64,000 bases of DNA, from contig NC_059504.1 in NCBI RefSeq assembly GCF_914767665.1, forward strand, positions 15,316,501 through 15,380,500, written 5' to 3'. This DNA comes from Harmonia axyridis. Its lineage: Eukaryota; Arthropoda; Insecta; Coleoptera; Coccinellidae. Each line of letters begins with the position of its first letter. Position 1 is the stretch's first letter. This document shows, piece by piece, positions 58,201 to 64,000 of the stretch. The position numbers were made by a program, and so were the translations under genes. The notes under the pieces were generated by a model. That model was given only the letters and a program-made list of their open reading frames with translations. It was not told where the DNA came from and searched no databases.

Positions 58201-59908
58201 AGCACTGCTTGAACCGAACAAGGCTTGGGCTGATCACCAATGGGGTATATGCGTGTTCGACGATCTGGTCGAGTTCACGGGACCCGCAAGTGCCAAATAT
58301 CAGGGTCTATTCATCACGGCCTTCCATATGTACGTCAAGGACAAGAGCAGCGAGGTCAGGCAGGCTGCCGCCTACGGTTGGGGGGTGTTGGCCCAGATGG
58401 GCCCCGACGAGTACGTTCACGAACTGACCAAGGCCGTGCCGTCGTTGGTCGAAATCATACAGGACCCCAAATCGAGGGATCAGCGGAATATCAATGCAAC
58501 AGAGAATGCAATTTCTGCCCTGACGAAAATAATGAAGTTCAAGCCTGCAGCCATCACGAACGTGGACGAACTGTTGCCGATGTGGCTGAGCTGGCTTCCT
58601 GTCATCGAAGATGCCGACGAGGCCCCACACGTTTATGGTTATTTATGTGATTTGGTAGAGCAGAACAATCCACTCATTTTAGGTGAGTAGAATCGATGAG
58701 AATTTCGATAATAGGTTCTTTATTAAGGTCGACATCATGGAGCTATTGGGTAAGGTCCGTATATCGCCTAGAATTTCAGAGCGGTTACTAGCGGTTTTCA
58801 ATGTTTCAGGTAACCTGCTTCATATTTACGGACCGCTTGACACTTGTCAATGGTCAACTAAATTTTTCTTTGACAGAATGTTGGAGGTTATAAATGGTTG
58901 ATCTCTTTTAATTTGTAAATAACTAATAGTTTTTAATGACTCTGAAGGGTATTTTTACTTTGTATCCTTCTATTTAATTGTAAATTGGCTTGCCGTTTAA
59001 TAAATTAATTAAAATAATAAAGTTTTGAGTGTTAGATGTCATGGAAAATATTCATAAACAATAATCTAAATATTAAAATGACAACTGTCAACCGGAGTGG
59101 GCGTGGTTACCGCACCTAACCAGAAAAAAAGTATGGTTGCTCTGGTGACAGATAACTCACCGACGTTTGAGGAAACAGTCACCGGTTTTTGAGAAATTAT
59201 ACAGACCGTACCCTTATTAGCTAGCCATAATGTATAATTGTATTAGATAGTTGACTATTCTGAATTTGAATATTAGAGACAATCTCATTATGTAAAAAAT
59301 GATCGAAACAATAGCGCAATGATGTGTTTCATTCCAATGATAACTCACACTACCCTTTGTGAACAGGTAGCTAGTAAGTAATGCAATAAAAAATAAATGA
59401 AAATTCGTACCAAAATAAAAATTTTCCAGATGTATTACCGGTTAAAAAAAAACGTCACAAGACGAAAAACTATTGACAACTTCTTTGAGTTACTAACTAG
59501 TTGGCAAAATAAGTTTCTCAACATTACGTATTGAAAAAATACTTTAAAAGTCGTAAAACTACTTCCTTTCCATGAAAATAGACTACACTTGGAATATTCG
59601 GCTAATTCTATCAATAATCCTTCAAATGAAAGGTTTTCCAATAAGAGTTTCATTTTGATATAAAAAACTAATTATTAATTTAATTCTTTTCAGGAGCCGG
59701 TAATATCAATATACCTAGGATCATCGCAATTGTAGCAGAAGCATTCTTCAGAGACGTTATGGAACCAACAAAACCCGAAGGAGTTAGAATGTTAAATATT
59801 GTGAGACAGGTGCAGTCGAATGAAGCATTGTTTCAAACAGTAGTCCAATCTTTAGCTGCAGAATTACAACAGGCCCTACATAATGCATTACATGCGAAAA
59901 CTCAATAG
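49265..59908 (+). CDS. IPO5: Importin-5 (RanBP5, karyopherin beta-3)
   Basis: Twelve exons: 49265-49345, 49723-50037, 50601-51044, 51750-51960, 52023-52198, 52301-52481, 53767-54042, 55684-55859, 55949-56129, 56441-56886, 58061-58682, 59694-59908. All phases close, giving 1,107 residues (human IPO5 is 1,097). It is a HEAT-repeat nuclear import receptor: RanGTP-regulated, carrying ribosomal proteins, core histones and other NLS cargo through nuclear pores. The N-terminus (MAADKEQFHQIL…) holds the Ran-binding HEATs. IEEEEDWSKSDELLDEE in exon 4 is the acidic region and HPDWRQRYAALMALSAIGEGC in exon 5 the conserved HEAT segment. Exons 9-10 carry FVSLGEQKNFGIRTAGLEDK and exon 11 HQWGICVFDDL. The ATG has a strong context (GCGCCATGGCC). 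Introns 6, 7 and 10 carry large repeats without damaging exons. It is convergent with CWC15. Confidence 0.96.
52504..53707. mobile_element. 1.2-kb TIR element (TACAGGGTGTT ends) in importin-5 intron 6
   Basis: Long terminal inverted repeats of about 160-190 bp are nearly identical. Left TACAGGGTGTTCTGATTTG and right (reverse complement) TACAGGGTGTTTTGATTTG share GTTTCCGACAAACTGAAA, GGTCCGGAAATGCTTCG and an internal second TACAGGGTGTTAAAG. The ~850-bp interior has no recognisable coding region, so it is non-autonomous. The arm similarity suggests a young insertion. Confidence 0.85.
54112..55568. mobile_element. Non-autonomous hAT element in importin-5 intron 7
   Basis: The ends are TAGGGCTGGGA and TCCCAGCCCTA. 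A perfect 8-bp target duplication, ACTCAGAG, flanks it (54104-54111 and 55569-55576), diagnostic for hAT. Both subterminal regions consist of runs of ATTCAGTGATTATTCAATG-like units in inverted orientation, likely transposase-binding or amplified satellite units. The 1.46-kb interior has no transposase frame. Confidence 0.9.
56995..57983. repeat. Nested inverted/direct repeats in importin-5 intron 10
   Basis: The block CTTCTGTACGAGTATTA…TTTTCTCTAATTCA occurs at about 56997 and again at about 57546. The segment from about 57,449 (AGAAGGCATTGATATTCTTC) returns inverted at about 57,983 (GAATTTCAATGCCTTCT), including the inner GTTGGTTGGCAGAA near 57,650 and its reverse complement near 57,850. The core ACGAGCCACGAAGTGGCGAG is itself palindromic. 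It is the same family as 37,905-38,010. Frames running through it are not genes. Confidence 0.7.
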
Positions 59909-60997
59909 CTCCCTTCAAGATGATTAAAAGTGACTTTTTTTTTTTAAATTATGTACGATTCATTATTTTTATATAATTAAAATGTGTTATGTAAGTTAAT
60001 ATGCAAAAGTTCATGTCTTGGTCCTGTGAGTAGGGCTATTTCCTCCTACTTTCGTGCTCAAATATGTTATTTGCTTGTATTTTTCACAAATTCTATTTTC
60101 ATTTCAAATTGACCAAGACGAACCGTTGCAAGTTTTATCAATTCACCTAAATTTTTAGGTGCATTTATAAATTTTTGGGAATACATGTGCGCTTTTAAGA
60201 ACAGACTTGCAACTCAATGTTATGTGATACTTTTCTCTGAAATGCACCAAAATAAATTTTATAATTGAATTCCTTTTAGTTTTTAGAACTTTAAAATTAA
60301 CCGAAGAACATCAATGTTATGCAAAAAACGTTAAATTAATTTTTCAATAATCTTACATTTTTTAACCCCATCTTGAAAATTTCAGTGGAGATCTGTGATT
60401 TGGTAAAGTTGTTTCAAATATTTATTGTTAGAGATAATTATGTATTGTGGCCTTGAAAAATATAAATCGACTATGTTGAAAATGAGAACTGCCTTAACTA
60501 AATTAATTTAATAATTTTTATTGCATAAAATTGTCTTGTTTTTATCCCTACTATCTGAACCGCCTGTTGAAATGTTCGAAACGTGATTTGCCAGTAGTTC
60601 ATCATTTTTAACATTTCTCTGAATTTTATAGTTGAAGATATTTGTTCCTGAATTTAACAAATTCCATGAATTTGGTTAATAGAAATGTGTCGATGGCAAT
60701 ACTCAAAATTGACTAATTCATAAGATAACATCTGTTCAGGCTGAAGAATAAAAAAATTTTTTCAAAATATTTTTTCAAGCTCGTTATTTCTGACCTTCCA
60801 AATTAAAATTTTGCTATAGAAAAATTTGACTATACACATCATCTCTTCAAATATGAAAGGTAACGGTATAAATATCATTTTAGAATAAAAAATTATTAAC
60901 TATACAGAAAAGAATATATTGATAAACATCAAATATGTCTTTAAATGAGTTCTTCAATTCCATCACAAACTTGTTTCTATACAAATAACACGTAAGA
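59909..60997. other. Convergent 3' interval, importin-5 / CWC15
   Basis: It holds the 3' UTRs of two converging genes. For importin-5, AATAAA at 60251-60256 is the first canonical poly(A) signal, about 340 bases after the stop. I found no clear minus-strand hexamer for CWC15 close to its stop. No other gene is seen. Confidence 0.55.
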
Positions 60998-61730
60998 TTA
61001 TTTGACATATTTATCCATAAACTTCTTGTGAAATTCCGATCGTAAAGAATCATTAATAAATACATTTGCTTTTTTCTTAGGTTCACTTTTTGCACAATTC
61101 TTGAAAACTACATCGTCATCCCATCTTCTCTTCACTTTTTGGTCTGTTTTGGCACTTCCAGCCGAATAATGATTTAACAGGGGATTACCACTCAAAATAT
61201 TCTCCATTCTTATCCTCTCTTCTTCTTGTCGTTTTTCGATTTCTTTCTTAGCTATTTCCATTGCTCTTTCTTTCTTTATCTGGTTCAATTCATCTAGTAA
61301 CGCTTCAGTATCATCGTCGCTTTCTTCAGATTCAGAATTTTCTCCAAGTGGGTCATCTGCATCCAAACTTGCTGCAGGAACTTGGTCTAGTTTCAAGCGC
61401 TTGTTCTGGTCAAATCTGGATCTATTTCCTCCCACTTTACCCTCTCTTTCTTCTAATTCTTTTCGGAAATCTCTTGATCGAGTCTCGTCAACTGTACCTT
61501 GTCCATGTTCTCTGTAAATTAAAATTGGATGAATTTATTACACAACAAAAGTAAAGTTGTATTTTATTCAACTTTGAGTAGTAGTATATATATTTTTACC
61601 TGTATTTGAGTTTGGTATGTCCTGGTAAGTCCCTACTACTGTACTGTCGGGAAATAGCACTAAGATCTTTCTCATTTCTGCCCTGTCCTCCCCGGGCTGG
61701 CTCGAAAGTTGGACGTGCTGCAGATGTCAT
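60998..61730 (-). CDS. CWC15: Spliceosome protein CWC15
   Basis: Two minus-strand exons, 61730-61600 and 61511-60998, give 214 residues (human CWC15 has 229). The N-terminus MTSAARPTFEPARGG is the family signature, followed by SRDLPGHTKLKYREHGQG. An acidic ENSESEESDDDTEALLDEL stretch, a long charged helix (NQIKKERAMEIAKKEIEKRQ) and the C-terminal GNPLLN and RRWDDDVVFKNCAK motifs come next, ending FHKKFMDKYVK. CWC15 is a largely disordered component of the PRP19/CDC5L-associated active spliceosome and acts in the nucleus during pre-mRNA splicing. The 88-base intron has good GTAAAA/CAG sites. It diverges from the BMP gene. Confidence 0.96.
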
Positions 61731-62381
61731 TTCACTGCTAACAGAATTGTTTCAAATATGCAAAGTATAACTAATAAACAATCCTTCTTTAAAAATTTGA
61801 AGGATACAATCGGAACGATAGACTGACTTGTTTGACTTATGTCATTGATGACAAATGTCAATGTAATATCACAGAATGTGATTCTTAAATTCTGTGCTTT
61901 TTCTCTTTGGCAAAATAGTCACAAGAATATATCACGAAGGGAGATATATTCTATGAAAATAGAATACCCCAAGCAAATTTGTCCCAAATAGTACTAAAAA
62001 TCATCATATCTCACTAGCGACATTCTCAGCGGGATTCCTGAGATTCGATGTTCATCTTTCCTTCTTCTCTTTTCTTTTGAGCAATAGGCAAATAAAATTT
62101 CTAGTACGTAGATCGGTATTATGAGTTGCCTACTTATTACTCTTCAAGTTAATTAAAACTATTGGATACCTCAACAACTGACCGCCTGCGGGTCTGAAAC
62201 CCGTTTTTGAAGAGGAAACTTCATAAAGTTAAACAGCAACCCACACTTTCAATTATGATTCCTACATGTGAACAGTGAGTGTTTATACTTCTTTTGAAAC
62301 GGACAGAAATCCAAATTTACGAAGAGTGCGTGTTTCGATTCACCGAATTAAATTCCTAGTGTTTAACTATCGGCTTACAAT
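61731..62381. promoter_or_regulatory. Divergent promoter interval, CWC15 / BMP gene
   Basis: This 651-bp spacer lies between two divergent start codons and must hold both 5' ends unless untranslated exons lie elsewhere. No TATA box is obvious. Nothing else recognisable is in it. Confidence 0.4.
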
Positions 62382-62787
62382 ATGAAAGAAACTATATTAG
62401 CTCCGATTTTATTTTTTATACTTTTGAATGTTATTACAAATGTTAAGTTTACAAACAGTCTGCGGCCTTCGGGCTTCTACAGTGATAACGAGAACGATCA
62501 GACAGAAATTGATTGGTCGATGACTAGAGAAGAAAAACAAGCTATGGAAATGGAACTCCTGAATCTTTTGGGTTTGCCATACAGGCCTAAAAAAATTAAC
62601 GAGTCTCATATCAAGAAAGCGGCGCCGAGATTCATGATGGACATATACAAGGCGCTCATGGAAAAAGAAAACGAAGATGAAAACGAGGATAGTCACAGGA
62701 TTAAAAGGAGCAGCGACTTGGATTTGAATTTGAGCGAAAAGAATGCAATTGATGAGAGCGATGTTATTATGACTATTGAGTCTGTTG
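62382..62787 (+). CDS. gbb: gbb/60A-type BMP ligand, first coding exon (3'-partial)
   Basis: 135 codons plus one base, ending TCTGTTG/GTGAGT in phase 1; the remaining exons lie beyond the window. It begins MKETILAPILFFILLNVITN, a plausible secretory signal peptide. The prodomain follows: SMTREEKQAMEMELLNLLGLPYRP matches the BMP5-8/Gbb pattern (…EMQREILSILGLPHRP…), and AAPRFMMDIYKAL matches their APMFMLDLYNA-like segment. The product would be a secreted TGF-beta-superfamily dimer signalling through type I/II receptors. A furin-type RIKR at 106-109 occurs within the prodomain. The mature cystine-knot domain is not in view, so gbb rather than another BMP is inferred from the prodomain only. Confidence 0.75.
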
Positions 62788-64000
62788 GTGAGTGGACCCA
62801 AATTGTCTCCACTGTTGAGGTCTAACAATTATTGAGTAGAAAAACAATCGCTTCAACTGATTAGTGTACATTAAATCATCTAGTTGAAGAATTCTATGTC
62901 AAAATCAAATCTGCCCGTCCGTCCAGACGCTGAGTATACGATAATTCTCGAACAGAATGGACTATGGCTATATAAATTCTTGAAATTTTCAGGGTCCGAA
63001 TATCTCTGTTAAACATATTTCCTAGAATTCGATTTTTCAATGAGATGCTGAAATTTAAGTTAAATTGATGAAAATCCTATTATTAGGTGTTTGAATTTTG
63101 TTTTGGTGAAATTTCGATATTTCAGAATCTGTCCGTTAGATTTTACTGAAATTTTGAGTTTATACAGGGTGTTCCTGAAGTGGAGGCACAGATAAAGGAA
63201 AATCACAGATTCCTCGGATAATTTTAAGAAAATAAGTCCCATAAACATGAGCTCACAAATGCTTTGTTTTCGAGTTACACAGGATGTTAATCAAAGTTTG
63301 ATTTTTTTTAAAGTTTTTTCTCATATTTCCTTTCCTTCACAAGTTATTTAACATAATATATTCCAATTTTAAATGAAAATCTACAGGGTGAATATTTTTT
63401 GGAACAGTGCCCGCTTCTTTCCTCTAGAACTTTCTTTTGGTGGCCAGCACTGGTAGTTTAGAAAAATGTGAAAATAAACTTTGGTCTAGTATTACTCTTT
63501 TTGGTTTCTTATAGTTCTGTCGTATCTGATACCGATTTCGGGAAAAAAATTTCAAACAATTGTCTAGTAATCCTCAGGAAAATTCAAATTATTATAAAGA
63601 TCCAGTAAGTAAGCTAAGATGAATAAATTAATTTTAAATTTTGGTACGTACTTATTTACTCAATCCCTAGCGAAGGTTAATGAATATTCGATAAACTGGT
63701 ATAATCATCACAAAAAAGTAGAAATAGAAGAAACACGCTGTATCTCGAAAGCAAATCGTTTGCGGCCCATGTTTATGAGCCTTTTTTCCATGAAATTATG
63801 CAAGCAATCTCTCATTTATCTTTGAACCTCCAATTTAGAAACACCCTGTAGCTATATACCACAAATCAATAAATAAATAATAAATAATTCCTTGATGTTG
63901 AAAGAAAACACCTGGCGATATTAAGTGTAGAATTTATTCACGTACTATTCTCGAAAATATAGTTAGGCAACAGAATTTTTATGGAGTGATTTCATCTAAT
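62788..64000. other. First intron of the BMP gene, repeat-rich
   Basis: No acceptor followed by BMP-like coding sequence is visible up to the window end. It contains a CCGTCCGTCC-bearing repeat near 62,920 and the MITE at 63,163-63,850. A 68-codon frame at 63619-63825 is part of the MITE. Confidence 0.6.
63163..63850. repeat. 688-bp MITE with TACAGGGTGTT ends in the BMP-gene intron
   Basis: The left end TACAGGGTGTTCCTGAAG and the reverse complement of the right end, TACAGGGTGTTTCTAAAT, continue in partial register (TGGAGG…CA.AGATAAA). It is more diverged than the copy in importin-5 intron 6 but has the same termini. No coding capacity. Confidence 0.65.

Overview
This is an AT-rich, intron-rich animal nuclear window. 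Gene content (a gbb-type BMP, a Mohawk-class homeobox gene, SLC7, importin-5), the many mariner and hAT elements and the small-to-medium introns point to a holometabolous insect. A beetle is my best guess, but that is inference and rests on no diagnostic marker. Every multi-exon model was built by eye from open frames plus GT(GC)/AG sites, and in each case the intron phases close exactly.

Layout. 1-13,685 (+): 3' part of an 18-exon gene for an unrecognised protein with a repeated cysteine-rich N-terminal half and a long coiled-coil C-terminal half. Its introns hold a tRNA-Gly(GCC) gene, a mariner relic, another transposase relic and a minisatellite that has duplicated an exon end. 15,199-18,207 (-): intact four-exon P-element/THAP9-type transposase gene whose THAP finger is missing apart from its first residues. 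18,695-19,861 (+): WDR83/MORG1. 20,607-22,898 (-): Mohawk-like TALE homeobox gene with a probable GC-AG intron. 22,899-29,220: gene-poor, with a nested foldback/TIR element. 29,221-47,947 (+): SLC7 LAT-type amino-acid exchanger with two alternative first coding exons and two decayed first-exon copies in front of six shared exons; its introns are full of mariner, hAT, LINE and MITE insertions. 49,265-59,908 (+): importin-5, 12 exons, with a large TIR element and a hAT element in introns 6 and 7. 60,998-61,730 (-): CWC15. 62,382-62,787 (+): first coding exon of a gbb/60A-type BMP that continues beyond the window.

The genes are not an operon or pathway cluster. The ubiquitous ones (WDR83 and CWC15 in splicing, importin-5 in nuclear import) sit beside developmental regulators (Mohawk, BMP) and a transporter. 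WDR83/Mohawk and importin-5/CWC15 are convergent; the transposase gene/WDR83 and CWC15/gbb are divergent with spacers of about 0.5-0.65 kb.

The least ordinary signals are the live-and-dead first-exon array of the transporter, the THAP-less transposase gene, the cysteine-rich/coiled-coil chimera with its run of phase-0 exons, and a perfect template-switch palindrome inside one dead exon.
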